A model generated the notes under the pieces. The model was not told where the DNA came from and did not search any database. It was given only the letters and a program-made list of their open reading frames with translations. A DNA stretch of 64,000 nt. Source: Pilaira anomala. Its lineage: Eukaryota; Mucoromycota; Mucoromycetes; Mucorales; Mucoraceae. The stretch is from assembly GCA_025716855.1 (NCBI GenBank), contig JAIXMQ010000084.1:1-64000 (forward strand), read 5' to 3'. Numbering within the stretch: the first letter of the stretch is position 1; each line of letters begins with the position of its first letter. Below are positions 23,716-36,214 of the stretch, piece by piece. Both the position numbers and the translations under genes were made by a program.

Positions 23716-23752
23716 CGGAGTTTTAACATGTAAAACTTTTCGTGCCTCATTG
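23716..23752 (-). repeat. Right terminal inverted repeat of the Tc1/mariner element
   Basis: 37 bp, perfect inverted match of the left end; followed by the TA duplication at 23753-23754. Confidence 0.95.
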
Positions 23753-23754
23753 TA

Positions 23755-24483
23755 TATGGTATAACTTTAATTAAGAATCCTACATGTAAAATAAATGGTA
23801 AATGAAAAATTCCATCAATTCGTAAAATGTATGTACATGAGTATTAGAGAGGTTCTACTTCCGGGGAAAAAAAAAAACGAACTTCCATTGAGTTTGTACC
23901 ACGTAGATCCGCTAAAAAAATTATGTGTTTGTAGGACAAAAGAAAGAAAAAAGCACATGAAAGAAATGATGTAAAAAAACCAATCAGGCACCGAGATCAC
24001 TGTGTACGACTTCAATCGCCACACACAATACACAGTGCATGAATTTTTTTATTTCTCAAGTCTCGCGGTTTCTTCCTTGCCAACAAAATAAATAAATATA
24101 AAATAGAGTCTCCGTCTTATCTTTGTCATCTTTTTTTTTTTTTTTCAATATTTTAATCGAAGCTTTCATTATTTATTCTCTCTTTACTCACTCACTCTCT
24201 CCGGCAATTCTTTTTTGTTTTCTCGGCAGTGGTATATTGTACATCTCGCTTTTTTTTTTAAAAAAAAAATACACCAGACGGCAAAAAGAATAGCAATGTT
24301 TTACAAGATTTAAATTGAAAGAGAGTTTTGTTTTATTTTTAAAGTATATTTATTTGAATACTATTGTACTAAAAGAAAAAAAATCCCAGAAAAAAAGGAA
24401 AAAAAAAAAGGAAAAAAAAAAACTTTATATATAATCCAGAAAATATATACATGTAACAAAAAAGTATACTTTAAATAATAATA

Positions 24484-24519
<36 letters not shown>

Positions 24520-26738
24520 ACTTTTTTCTCTCACACACTCTACACACGGAGAATTTAAGGTTTCTCTTATCAAAAAATGGTTATCAGTAAATATAATAGC
24601 AATGAGATTGTCGAACACTCTTTAAATTTGACTGAGTTAAAATGACAAAAGAGGAGAGGTATATTAAATATAGACACTAGTTAACAACTCTTTTTCATTC
24701 TTATCTAAAGAATGTATCATCACAAATGAAAAGGCTTATTATAACATAAGCAAGAATAATAAAGTTTCATGGTATTACAAGTAAATGCTTTAATTGGCAT
24801 ATTTTTGATAAGATACATCGAAGCAAATGTCTGAGTTTATTTGTAGTTTTGAACGTTCATATGTTCGTGTGTGCTTTGTGTCTAATTCACAAGTATGATT
24901 GGACGATTATTTCAGTTTCACAATTCAATTTTAAGGCACAATAAAAAAAAAAAAATAGATTTTTCAAAAAAGAGCCGGGAATAAACTTTCCCTGATTAAA
25001 GTATCCAATAAGAATCATGGTCATATAATCCGAGCAATGGAAGGAGTTGGTACACCCCTCCTCAGTCTCAAAATATAGCTTTTTTCATTCATCATAAATA
25101 TTATTATAAAAATACGCTAAAGTAATGTTTATATATAAACAAATGACGGCAATGCATGTACGACCCTTTTGCTTGATGAAATGATGTATTGCAACTAACG
25201 TAATAATATAAAGAATAAAGAAGTGCGTTTTGTACATAATCGGATCTGTTTTTTTTATTGTCAGGTACATATTGATCTAAGGTTTAATGTTTACTTAAAA
25301 AAGCGAAGAGACAACTGTAGAAGATTCTATTAACTAGTCATTCGATAATATGTAAATAAAAAAGACACTTTGTGATGAGAGCGTCACCAATTTCAAATGC
25401 TTCAAAAAAAAGAGAGAAAGGTAATTTTTTGTATTACAAAAATTATATATATATATACACATTTAGTATAGATAAGATTAAACCTTTATGTTATATGACG
25501 TACAAATAAAAAGTGTATTTAACTTTTTGTTATAACTGAAAACGGGAAAATTATAAGCGCATATTAATTATTTACAGGATTTCCGACCTTATCCGAATAG
25601 ATTTTGTGTAAGAAAGTGTTGAAAATAAACAAAAAGCAGGGACGAAAAAGAGTAAGAGAGATAAGCTAAATACGGTGCAACAATCAACAAAAAAGATTGA
25701 TAGAGATTGAATGGATTTATATGATTGGATAAATTCATCTAGTCTCTTACTTTAAAAGGCAAGTGTTACGTAAAATTACCAAGGGGAGCATGATAGAGAA
25801 TTAAATAGACTGTCATGCTAAATTAAATAGATTGAAGCTAAAATAAAGATAAAAGAATAACATACGTTTGAATTTATAAGAGTAAAAAAAAAAAAAGAAT
25901 GATAAAGTGATAGGTATATATAAGAGTAAATATAAATCATTCATGTGTTGAACCACTAATTCAATTATTATATACAACACTCTCTCACCCGTTATCTTAT
26001 CAAAAAACAACAATTTATAAACCGGGTTGATTTTTTTTTTTTACAGCTAAAGATCTTGTGTTTCCATTCTATTATCCATCAAATAGAGTAAGCTTTTTTA
26101 ACATCTACTAAATATTATCATTTTTAGTTGATAAATACAATCGTTGCTTCTAGAATCGTTTTAAGAAAAATGACACTCTAAAAATAAAACAATTGAAAAA
26201 GATAGAGTCTCCTTTACATGTATGACGAAGTGTACATTCAAAACAATAAACATCTATAAAAAAAAAAAAAAAATCTTTCATTCCATATGCTAAAATGTTA
26301 TATGGCATGTGACCTTTTTGAACTTTCCAATTTTAGTGTACCCACCCTTTTTTTTTGTAACACTACACGATAATCATTGGTCCTCTGTGCACAAAGATAA
26401 GAAGGTTGTTGATTATGAAACCTATAATTTTCTACCATCTAAAAAAAAAAAAAATTATATAAATGCACTGGCAATTTATAACCAAAATTTCAAGTTTTTT
26501 TTTTTTCTCTTTTTCTCTTCTTTTTGATTACTTGAAAAAAAAAGCTTCCTTATATTTTTCTTTTTTTATATATATTTACCCCCCTTTTCTCAATATATAT
26601 ATATATATATAAAAAAAGAACTTTTTTTTTATTTTTATTATACATAGTTTTTCAAGAAGCAATATTTTTTTTTTTAAAAAAAAAGCAACAACCTATATAC
26701 ATACACAAACAACACTTCGTAAATAAATACTTATATAA
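23755..26738. other. Intergenic 3 kb upstream of GLT1
   Basis: A/T-rich with an A run of about 31 nt (24487-24517) and several short ones. A short frame near 24960-25075 and one at 26309-26527 look mildly coding-like but have no motif I recognise, and both are interrupted by homopolymers. The last 200 bp, with T-rich blocks and AT repeats near 26590-26610, are probably the GLT1 promoter and leader. Confidence 0.4.
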
Positions 26739-29700
26739 ATGTCTCCTATTGAAAACACTTCTTGGGCTGGAGCAATTCCACCCGCACAAGGGTTATATAA
26801 CCCAGAACTTGAGAAAGATGCATGTGGTGTCGGATTCATGGTTCATGTCAAAGGTGTTCGTTCTCACAAGATCTTGTCTGAAGCCAGTAGCATTCTTTGT
26901 AACATGACACATCGTGGTGCCTCAGGTGCTGATATTCGAGATGGTGACGGTGCAGGTAAGAAACGGAGAGAGAGAGAGAAAAAGAGAGAGAGAGAGAGAG
27001 ATGAAACTAATAGAATTTATCATTTTTTTTTTCTTTAAGGTGTCATGTCAGGTATTCCTCATCAATTTTTTGTAAATGAAACATCTCGTGAATTAGGTAT
27101 CACATTACCAGAAGAAGGACAATATGCTGTTGGTAATTTATTCATGAAAGGTGATCTTGATTCTGTCACCGAAAGTAAAAAGGTATTTGAACAATTGGCT
27201 GAAGCACTTCATTTAAATGTACTTGGATGGCGTGACGTACCTGTCGATTCTACCATCATTGGTCCTGCTGCTAGATCCAAGGAACCTGCAATCGTTCAAC
27301 CTTTTGTTGTCTTGGCAGATGATAAAGAATTTGATGAAGCTTACTTTGAGCGTCAACTTTATGTACTTCGTAAACATGCTACACATACTTTAACTATGAA
27401 GAAATGGTTTTATGTTTGTTCTCTTTCCAACAAGAATATCGTTTATAAAGGTCAATTAACTCCTAAACAAGTTTATCTTTATTTCCATGATTTGAATAAT
27501 GTTCAATATACTACTCATTTCGCTCTTGTTCATTCTCGTTTCTCCACAAACACTTTTCCTTCTTGGGATCGTGCACAACCTATGCGTTGGTGTGCTCATA
27601 ATGGTAAAGTAGTAAATGATAGTGTCACATTCGGTCTTTTAATCTAACTTTTTTTTTTTTTTTTTCACATGTTTTTAAAATAGGTGAAATTAATACTGTA
27701 CGTGGTAATAAAAATTGGATGCGTTCTCGTGAAGGTGTCATGACTTCAGATAAGTTTGGTGATGAACTTGAACTTCTTTATCCAATTATTGAAGAAGGTG
27801 GTTCTGATTCTGCTGCATTCGATAACGTATTAGAACTTTTGGTCATCAATGGTGTCTTAACCTTACCTGAAGCCGTCATGATGATGATTCCTGAAGCCTG
27901 GCAAAACAATAAAGCCATGTCCCCCGAGATGAAATCATTCTATCAATGGGCTGCTTCTTTAATGGAACCTTGGGATGGTCCTGCTCTCTTCACTTTCTCT
28001 GATGGTAGATATTGTGGTGCTTCATTAGATCGTAACGGTCTTCGTCCCTGTCGTTACTATTTAACTTCGGATGATATCATGATCTGTGCCTCTGAAGTAG
28101 GTACTGTCTTTATTGATCCCGAAACCATTGTTGAAAAGGGTCGTCTTAAGCCAGGTCGTATGCTCTTGGTTGATACCAAAGAAGGTATCATTGTAGATGA
28201 TAAGCAACTCAAGTTACAAACTGCTTCCAAACGTGATTTCACTCAATGGATCAAGGATCAAAACATTGTTTTACAAGATATTGTTGAAAAATCAAATCAA
28301 ATTGAACCCTTTGTAGCTCGCTTGGATGATGCCTTAGTAAGCCAAGATCCTCGTCTCAAGGCATTTGGTTATACTCTTGAACAACTCAACTTGATCATGG
28401 TACCTATGGCTTCCACTGGTAAAGAACCTTTAGGTTCTATGGGTAACGATACCGCGCTTGCTTGTCTTGCAGAGCAACCTCGTATTATCTATGAATACTT
28501 CCGTGAACTCTTTGCTCAAGTCACAAATCCTCCTATTGATCCCATTCGTGAAGAAATCGTCATGTCTCTTCAATGTTATGTAGGTCCTGAAGGTAACATT
28601 CTTGAAATCGATGAAAAACAATGTAACAAGATCGCTCTCTCTTCTCCCATCTTATCCATGCAAGAATTGGATGCTATCAAAAACATGAATCAATTCTATC
28701 CTAGCTGGAAAGTAGCTACAATCGATATCACCTTTGCTAAATCAGAAGGTGTTCAAGGTTACGTAGGTACTTTAGAGCGTATCTGTAACGAGGTCTCTCA
28801 AGCGATTAAGGATGGATACAAGGTGGTTGTACTTTCAGATCGTGCCGTCAGCTCAGAACGTGTTGCTATTTCTTCATTGATTGCTGCAGGTGGTGTTCAT
28901 CATTACTTGGTCCGTCACAAGGAGCGTAGTAGAGTTGCATTGATGGTCGAAACGGCTGAAGCTCGTGAAGTTCATCACTTCTGTGTTCTCTTAGGTTATG
29001 GTGTAGACGCTGTCTGTCCTTACCTTGCATTAGAAGCCATGATGAAACTTCATCGTGAACGTGCCGTACGTGAAGGTCTTACACCTGAAACCCTCATTTA
29101 CAATTTCAAAAAGGGTATTGATAACGGTATTCAAAAGGTCATGTCCAAGATGGGTATCTCGACTTTAGCTTCTTATAAGGGTGCACAAATTTTTGAAGCC
29201 CTTGGTGTAGATGATAGTGTTATCTCTCGTTGTTTTTCTGGTACCGCTTCTCGTATTAAGGGTGTCACCTTTGATATCTTTGCATTGGATGCTTTAACTT
29301 TACATGAAGCTGGTTACCCAACCCGTAACGTAGTTCAACCTGCTGGTTTACCTGAATCGGGTGAATATCATTGGCGTGATGGAGGTGCTCCTCATATTGC
29401 TGAACCCACCGGTATTGCAAACTTACAAGAAGCCGTACGTGAAAAGAACCAATCTTCTTATGACGCTTATTCTCGTAACGCTTATGAGGCCATCAAGAAA
29501 TGTACTCTTCGTGGTATGCTCGATTTCGATTATGAAAACTCCAAGGAAATTCCAATTGAACAAGTTGAATCTTGGAATGACATCGTCAAGCGATTTGTAA
29601 CGGGTGCCATGTCTTATGGTTCTATCTCTATGGAAGCCCATTCTTCTTTAGCTATTGCCATGAATCAATTGGGTGGTAAATCCAATACAGGTGAAGGTGG

Positions 29701-32700
29701 TGAAAAGCCTGAACGTTCTCTTCCATTAGATAATGGTGATTCCATGCGTTCCGCTATTAAACAAGTGGCTTCAGGTCGTTTTGGTGTTACCAGTTTCTAT
29801 CTCTCAGATGCAGAAGAATTACAAATCAAGATGGCTCAAGGTGCAAAGCCTGGTGAAGGTGGTGAATTAGATGGTACAAAGGTATCTGAAGAAATTGCTT
29901 CTACTCGTAAAACAACCCCTGGTATCGGTCTTATCTCTCCTCCTCCTCATCACGATATTTACTCTATTGAAGATTTAAAGCAATTGATCTATGATCTTAA
30001 GTGTGCTAACCCACGTTCTCGTGTCTCTGTCAAGCTTGTATCTGAAGTAGGTGTAGGTATTGTAGCTGCAGGTGTTGCTAAAGCAAGAGCTGATCATATC
30101 TTGATCTCAGGTCATGATGGTGGTACGGGTGCTTCTCGTTGGACTGGTATCAAGTACGCTGGTCTTCCTTGGGAATTAGGTTTAGCTGAAACACATCAAA
30201 CTCTCGTCTTGAACGATTTACGTGGTCGTGTGATTGTTCAAACCGATGGTCAAATCAAGACAGGTCGTGATATTGCTATTGCCTGTTTATTGGGTGCTGA
30301 AGAATGGGGTTTTGCTACCACTCCTTTAATCGCTCTTGGTTGTACCATGATGAGAAAATGTCATTTAAATACTTGTCCTGTCGGTATCGCTACTCAAGAT
30401 CCGGAATTACGTAAAAAATTCGAAGGTTCTCCTGAACATGTTGTCAATTTCTTTTACTACCTTGCTGAAGAATTACGTGGTTATATGGCCAAGTTAGGCT
30501 TCCGTACTATCAATGAAATGGTAGGTCATGCTGAAAAGCTCAAGGTCAATGACTCTCTTCGTACCTTCAAGACTGCCAACCTTGATTTATCTCCTATCTT
30601 GACACCCGCTTCTTCTCTTCGTCCTAACGTATCGAACGTATGTGTCACCAAGCAAAAGCATAACTTACATGTTCGTCTTGATAACTACCTTATTGAAGAA
30701 GCTGAATCTGCTCTTTCCAACAAAGAAAAGGTTTATATTGAAGCTGACGTGGTCAATACCGATCGTGCGTTAGGTACCACACTTTCTTATCATGTCTCTA
30801 AACGTCACGGAGAAGCTGGTCTTCCTGCTGACACTATTCATATCAAATTGAAGGGTTCTGCCGGTCAATCCCTTGGTGCTTTCTTGGCTCCTGGTGTCTT
30901 TGTTGAATTAGAAGGTGATTCCAACGATTATGTTGGTAAGGGTCTTTCTGGTGGTCAAATCGCTATTTATCCACCCAAGAGCTCTGTCTTCAAGTCCGAA
31001 GAGAATGTGATTGTAGGTAACGTTTGTTTGTACGGTGCCACAAGTGGTAAGGCCTTCTTCCGTGGTATTGCCGCTGAACGTTTCTGTGTACGTAACTCAG
31101 GTGCCTATGCTGTCTGTGAAGGTGTGGGAGATCACGGTTGTGAGTACATGACGGGTGGTCGTGTTGTTATCTTGGGTACAACCGGTCGTAATTTCGCTGC
31201 TGGTATGTCCGGTGGTATCACTTACGTTCTTGATATCGAAGGTAACTTTAAGGAGAATGTCAATATGGAATTAGTTCAACTTGAAACTGTCAATGATGAA
31301 GAACGTATTGCTGAATTACGTGACTTGATTGAAGATCATCGTCATTACACTGGCTCTGAAATCGCTGATCGTGTTCTCAAGAACTTTAACGAGTATTTAC
31401 CTAAATTTGTTATGGTCATGCCTATTGAATACAATGCTCTTTTACAAAGAGAACGTGCTGCTAAACTTGCTGCTATCACTCCTGTTGAAAAGAAATGTAC
31501 CAAGGTACATAAGAAGGTGGAACCTCAACTTGAAGATCTTGAAGATAGTGTACTTGATGAAGAAGCTATTTTGGCTAGACGTGCTAAATTGGATAAAGTG
31601 CGTGGTTTCATGAAGTATAAGAGAAAGACAGATAGTTATCGTAACAACAAGAAGCGTGTAGGAGATTGGGATGAAATCAATAACCGTTTAACTCGTACTG
31701 AACTTCATGAACAAGCTGCTCGTTGTATGGATTGTGGTGTTCCCTTCTGTCAATCTGATACTGGTTGTCCCATTGGTAACATTATTCCCAAGTGGAATGA
31801 ACTTGTCTATAAGGATAACTGGAAGGAAGCGCTTGATCGTCTTATGATGACTAACAATTTCCCTGAATTCACTGGTCGTGTTTGTCCTGCTGTAAGTTTT
31901 TATAGATTTAATTACATTGATAAACATAAACTAATTCATTTTTTTTTATATGTATAGCCTTGTGAAGGTGCTTGTGTTCTTGGTATCTCTGAACCTCCCG
32001 TCTCTATCAAGAGTATTGAATGTGCAGTCATTGACCGTGGTTTTGACGAAGGCTGGATTGTACCTAACGTACCTGTCAACCGTACCGGTAAGAAGGTAGC
32101 CATTATTGGTTCTGGTCCTGCCGGTTTAGCTGCTGCCGATCAATTGAACAAAGCAGGTCATTTAGTTACTGTCTATGACCGTAATGACCGTATTGGTGGA
32201 CTCTTAATGTACGGTATTCCCAACATGAAACTTGACAAGAAGATCGTTCAACGTCGTGTAGATCTCTTAGCTGCAGAAGGAATCACATTTGTTTCTAATG
32301 CCAATGTAGGTGTTGATATTGACGCCAACAGTATCCGCGAAGAAAACGATGCCTTGATTGTCGCTACTGGTGCAACCTGGCCTAGAGATCTCAAGATCCC
32401 TGGTCGTGAATCCAATGGTATTCATTTCGCTATGGAGTTCCTTCAAGCAAACACAAAGAGTTTACTTGATTCTGAACTTAAGGATGGTCAATACTTATCT
32501 GCCAAGGATAAACATGTGGTCGTGATTGGTGGTGGTGATACCGGTAATGATTGTATTGGTACATCTCTTCGTCATGGTTGTAAGTCCGTTGTTAACTTTG
32601 AGTTGCTTCCTCAACCTCCTGCTAGCCGTGATAAGCACACAAATGCTTGGCCTAAATTCCCTATGGTCTTCAAGGTAGATTATGGTCACTCTGAAGTTCA

Positions 32701-33163
32701 AGCTCAATTCGGTAAGGATCCTCGTGAGTACTGTGTACTCTCAAAGGAATTCATCATTCAGGATGGCGCTGTTAAGGGTATCAAGACTGTACGTGTTGAA
32801 TGGACTAAGGATGATACAGGTCGTTGGGTTATGAAGGAAATTGAAGGTTCTGAACAAACTTTTGAAGCTGATCTTGTCTTATTAAGTATGGGTTTCTTGG
32901 GTCCTCAAACTGAAATTATCAAACAATTATCAATTAAACAAGATGGTCGTTCCAACATTGAAACTCCCAAGGGTAAATACGCTACCTCCGTTGAAGGCGT
33001 TTATGCTGCTGGTGATTGTCGCCGTGGTCAATCTTTGATTGTCTGGGGTATCAATGAAGGTCGTATGTGTGCTCGTGAAGTAGATCACAAGTTAATGGGT
33101 AATACTTATTTACCTGTTACTGGTGGTATTCAACAACGTATCCTTCCTGACGTTTCTCTTTAA
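26739..33163 (+). CDS. GLT1: NADH-dependent glutamate synthase (GOGAT)
   Basis: Makes two glutamates from glutamine and 2-oxoglutarate with NADH; the ammonium-assimilation partner of glutamine synthetase. Exons 26739-26955, 27040-27603, 27684-31891 and 31958-33163 give 2,064 residues, close to yeast Glt1 (about 2,145). It is the eukaryotic fusion of the bacterial large and small subunits. The N-terminal amidotransferase nucleophile is Cys29 in [10 protein letters not shown], after a short propeptide. The FMN/synthase domain follows, with [23 protein letters not shown] and the 3Fe-4S cysteines in [15 protein letters not shown]. The GXGXG domain follows (MSGG). The small-subunit part has 4Fe-4S cysteines in [16 protein letters not shown] and, across the last splice, GRVCPAPCEGACV, then FAD and NAD sites [13 protein letters not shown] and GGGDTGNDC. 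Codon use is clearly that of a highly expressed gene. All key residues are present. Confidence 0.97.
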
Positions 33164-34101
33164 TTTCAAAAAAAAAAAAAAAACTTGTACAGCATTTATC
33201 ATTTGATTTGATTTTATTCTCTTTTTTTTGCTCTTTTTTCATTTATGTATGGGGGTACATGATAAAAAAAAAAAGGGCAATCAAAGTTTATATATATATA
33301 TTTTTTTTTTTCCTCTCTTCTTTTCAAACTTTTAAATAATTAGACTCTTCCTCTCTCGATGTATTAATATTCAATAAAAAAAAATTATAATTTTTAAATT
33401 CATTTACTTTTTAGTTTTAGTTATTTGAAACAATTATTATTAGACAGTGTGCGATCTTGGTAATTACAAAAGAATTCATTCTATTAGTTATAGTCTTTTC
33501 TATACATTCTGGAAATATCATCGGTATACTGTAACATAAAATTAATGAGGGGCCTTGGAACGACCTAATTTTCAGATGTGCTTTTTTTTTTCTTTTATAA
33601 TTTTATACATATTCAAGTGGTTGCGAAGATATTATGCATAAGTCAGTAACATTACTTGCTATTACTATAGAGTAGTTACTAGATTACGTTTTTTTTTTTT
33701 TTAATACTTGGATGAAATATAGTTGTAATGCAACAATTTATATCTCTCTCCTTCCTTCGTCTCTCTGAAAGAAAAAACTACCGTCCCCGAGAAATATCTT
33801 ATCACATATATAAGTCCCTCCCTTCTACCAATTGAATCCGAGTTGAATCATAATGATGATCCTTTTTATCCATTATGTCCATACACACCTATAACCTTTC
33901 CTATCATAAAACGCGTTGAGCCCCCAACCCCACCCACCTTTCCCCCCCTATTGACCCATGAGCCTACACAACACATATAACCCCCCAAACAAAAACAAAA
34001 ATAAAAAATAAACAAGCAAATGTGATTGAAAACAAAAAAAAAAAGAGATAATTATATATTTTCTACAATTATATAAATCAGTATATAAAAGGATAAACAG
34101 T
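33164..34101. other. Intergenic between convergent GLT1 and eS24
   Basis: Shared 3' region of two convergent genes. A/T runs, a C-rich stretch at about 33919-33985 and nothing recognisable as a gene. Confidence 0.5.
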
Positions 34102-34568
34102 TTACTCCTTTCTGGGCTTCTTGGACTTTCTGACACCACGGAACTTCTTCTCACGGTTCTTCTTTTCCTTACGTTGCTTACGACCACCCTTGGGGGCTTC
34201 AGCAAGACCAATACGGACAAGACGATGCTTGGGCTCGAACTTCTTGAGAGCTTCAACAGTATCGTAGATCAAGGCGAAACCAGTGGTCTTTCCACCACCG
34301 AAATGGGTCTTGAAACCGAAGACAGAGACAACTTCCTTATCGGACTTGTACATCTTACCAATCTTGGTACGGAGTTCGTCCTTGGAGACGTTGGCGAGTC
34401 CAGGATGAATGACATCGACGACCATTTGCTTACGTTGGAGCAAACGGTTAGTAAGGAACTTGCGAGTTCTAATAGTGACAGCGGCGTCGGTCTATGGGTA
34501 GAATAAAAGTGTTAACTTTTTGGTTTTTTCTTTTTTTTTTTTTTTTTTTTGGTTCCTTATACATTCAT
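34102..34568 (-). CDS. RPS24: 40S ribosomal protein eS24
   Basis: Small-subunit ribosomal protein eS24. The long exon 34491-34102 encodes [51 protein letters not shown] and a basic Lys/Arg tail, the full family pattern. It lacks a start codon, so a small first exon is needed. The best choice is 34568-34563 (ATG AAT) with a GTATAA donor and a 71-nt intron ending CTACCCATAG, giving [12 protein letters not shown] and 131 residues (the human protein starts MNDTVTIRTR). The GTATAA donor is also used by introns in COPA and the HSF gene here. The codon set is strongly biased, as expected for a ribosomal protein gene. An ATG|GTATGG at about 34728 is a less attractive alternative first exon. Confidence 0.92.
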
Positions 34569-35073
34569 TTAATTTGAATGAGAGAATAGAATGTTGAAGT
34601 GGTTTTTTTTTTTAAAAAAAAAAAAAAAATTAAGGTGGATGTATGTATGTTTCGACTGATTTTAATAGTTTCCATTGTATCTTTTTCTCTATTCAAATTA
34701 AATGGATGCATGTTGTCTTTCTACCATACCATTTTGATTTATTCGAAAGAAGGCTTCCTTGGATTATGCACCTTTGAAATTAATATCCATCTCACTCGCC
34801 CGAACTCTTTTCCCTTCCCTCACACGCACACACCACCTGAACAATCTTTTATTTTCTTAATACTATTCACCCGGACAAATATTTATAATCCGGCCCGCTT
34901 CCATCTTATATACACCCCACGCACAAAACACATATATCCGGCATTTAAAAAAAAAAAAAAAGACTTTCCATTCCTTCTCATGACACTTTTTTTTTGAAAA
35001 TACATACAATTGAATTATAATTTATATAATTCAAAATTTCTATTTTTATTGTTTACAGTTATTATAATATTAT
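34569..35073. other. Intergenic: eS24 promoter region and HOM2 3' end
   Basis: On the minus strand a TATA-like TGTATATAAG lies near 34915-34906, about 340 bp before the proposed eS24 ATG, among unusually C-rich or G-rich DNA (34780-34940). If it is the promoter, the transcript has a long leader. No gene seen. Confidence 0.35.
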
Positions 35074-36214
35074 TTAAATTAATCCCTTGGCAACAGCAAT
35101 TTCAGCATTAAGAACAGAAGAACCAGCAGCACCAAGAACAGTATTATGAACCAAAAGAACAAACTTGATATGTAAAACAGGACACTTTCTAACACGACCT
35201 ACAGTGACTGCTTGACCCTTCAAATTCTCGCGATCAAGACGAGGTTGAGGTCTATCTGCATCATAAGTAACTACAATAGGCTTTTGAGGAGCAGAATGAC
35301 AACCCAATTTCTCTGCATCAGAGGTATATGCCTCAAGGACCTTATATACTTCCTCCACACTAGGTGGTGCTCCATTTGCAAACTTGACAGAGACAGTCTC
35401 AAGATGACCATCCAATACAGGTACACGAGTACATGTAGCAGAAACAATTGTATCCTCAAGATGATTTAATTCCTTTTTATCACTGGAAATACCACCCAAA
35501 ATCTTGGCTACTTCCCATTCCATCTTCTCTTCTTCTCCACCAATATGTGGTACTACATTATCAAGAATATCTAAACTAGGGACACCAGGGTATCCTGCAC
35601 CTGAAATAGCTTGTTGTGTATTCACAAGGATATGGCTCATGGGTCCAAAGGCGTCTTGTAATGCCTTTAATGGTACAACTAATCCAGTAGTAGAACAATT
35701 GGCATTGGTGATCAAGAAACCCTTGTTGAGTTTATTGAGTGTACGTTGATGAGCAATTAAATCGAAATGATCTGAGTTTACTGTAGGTACAATCAAAGGA
35801 ACACTGGGATCACGACGATAGTTCTTTGCATTAGAAAATACAGCGATATCATTCTTTAACATGGCCATTTCTGTTATAGAAATTAGTTATTATTTCTTCC
35901 TCAGTTTTTTTTTCATTGTAAATCTTACCAATATCACCAGCAATATCAGCATCAAGTCCAGAGAAAACAACATCACAATCCTTGAAAAGATTAGCATCAC
36001 ATGCAGTGACGACCAACTTGGCAACATTTTCGGGAATAGGACGAGATTGTTTCCAACGTACTGCATCTTTATATTTCTTACCAGCTGAACGAGGTGAAGC
36101 TCCAAGTGCATGGATAGTAAAGATAGGATGTTCGGCTAATAAAAGAATAAATCGTTGACCCACAGTACCGGTTGCACCAAGGATACCAACTCTCTTTGTA
36201 ACTACTGCTGCCAT
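35074..36214 (-). CDS. HOM2: Aspartate-semialdehyde dehydrogenase
   Basis: Second step of the aspartate pathway: NADPH-dependent reduction of aspartyl phosphate to aspartate semialdehyde, towards methionine, threonine and isoleucine (and lysine precursors in some organisms). Exons 36214-35929 and 35870-35074 give 360 residues, the normal fungal length. The N-terminal nucleotide-binding motif is [18 protein letters not shown]. The catalytic cysteine is in [12 protein letters not shown], and the downstream [19 protein letters not shown] and [14 protein letters not shown] motifs are those of the fungal/archaeal-type branch. The intron lies just after DADIAGDIG. The start follows an A-rich leader and gives [13 protein letters not shown]. 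It runs divergently from the KH-like gene. Confidence 0.95.

Larger units (their letters stand above)
22427..23752 (+). mobile_element. Intact Tc1/mariner DNA transposon, 1,326 bp
   Basis: The ends are perfect 37-bp inverted repeats, 22427-22463 and 23716-23752, beginning CAATGAGGCACG. They are flanked by TA on both sides (22425-22426 and 23753-23754), the expected TA target-site duplication. The repeat itself contains a near-palindrome around ACATGT. Between them is one uninterrupted transposase frame (22549-23523). Length, repeats, duplication and gene are all as expected for an autonomous Tc1-type element. Identity of the two ends implies a recent insertion. No other copy of the repeat was seen in the window. 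Confidence 0.95.

Noticed and set aside
24960..25075. Open plus-strand stretch of about 36 codons (HGHIIRAMEGVGTPL)
   Set aside because: Length is within chance for this composition and no motif, start or splice site supports it.
26309..26527. 72-residue frame upstream of GLT1 with an HDNHW segment
   Set aside because: It suggested a Ulp1-like protease, but only one short match exists, the rest is poly-Lys and poly-Phe, and no neighbouring exons fit.
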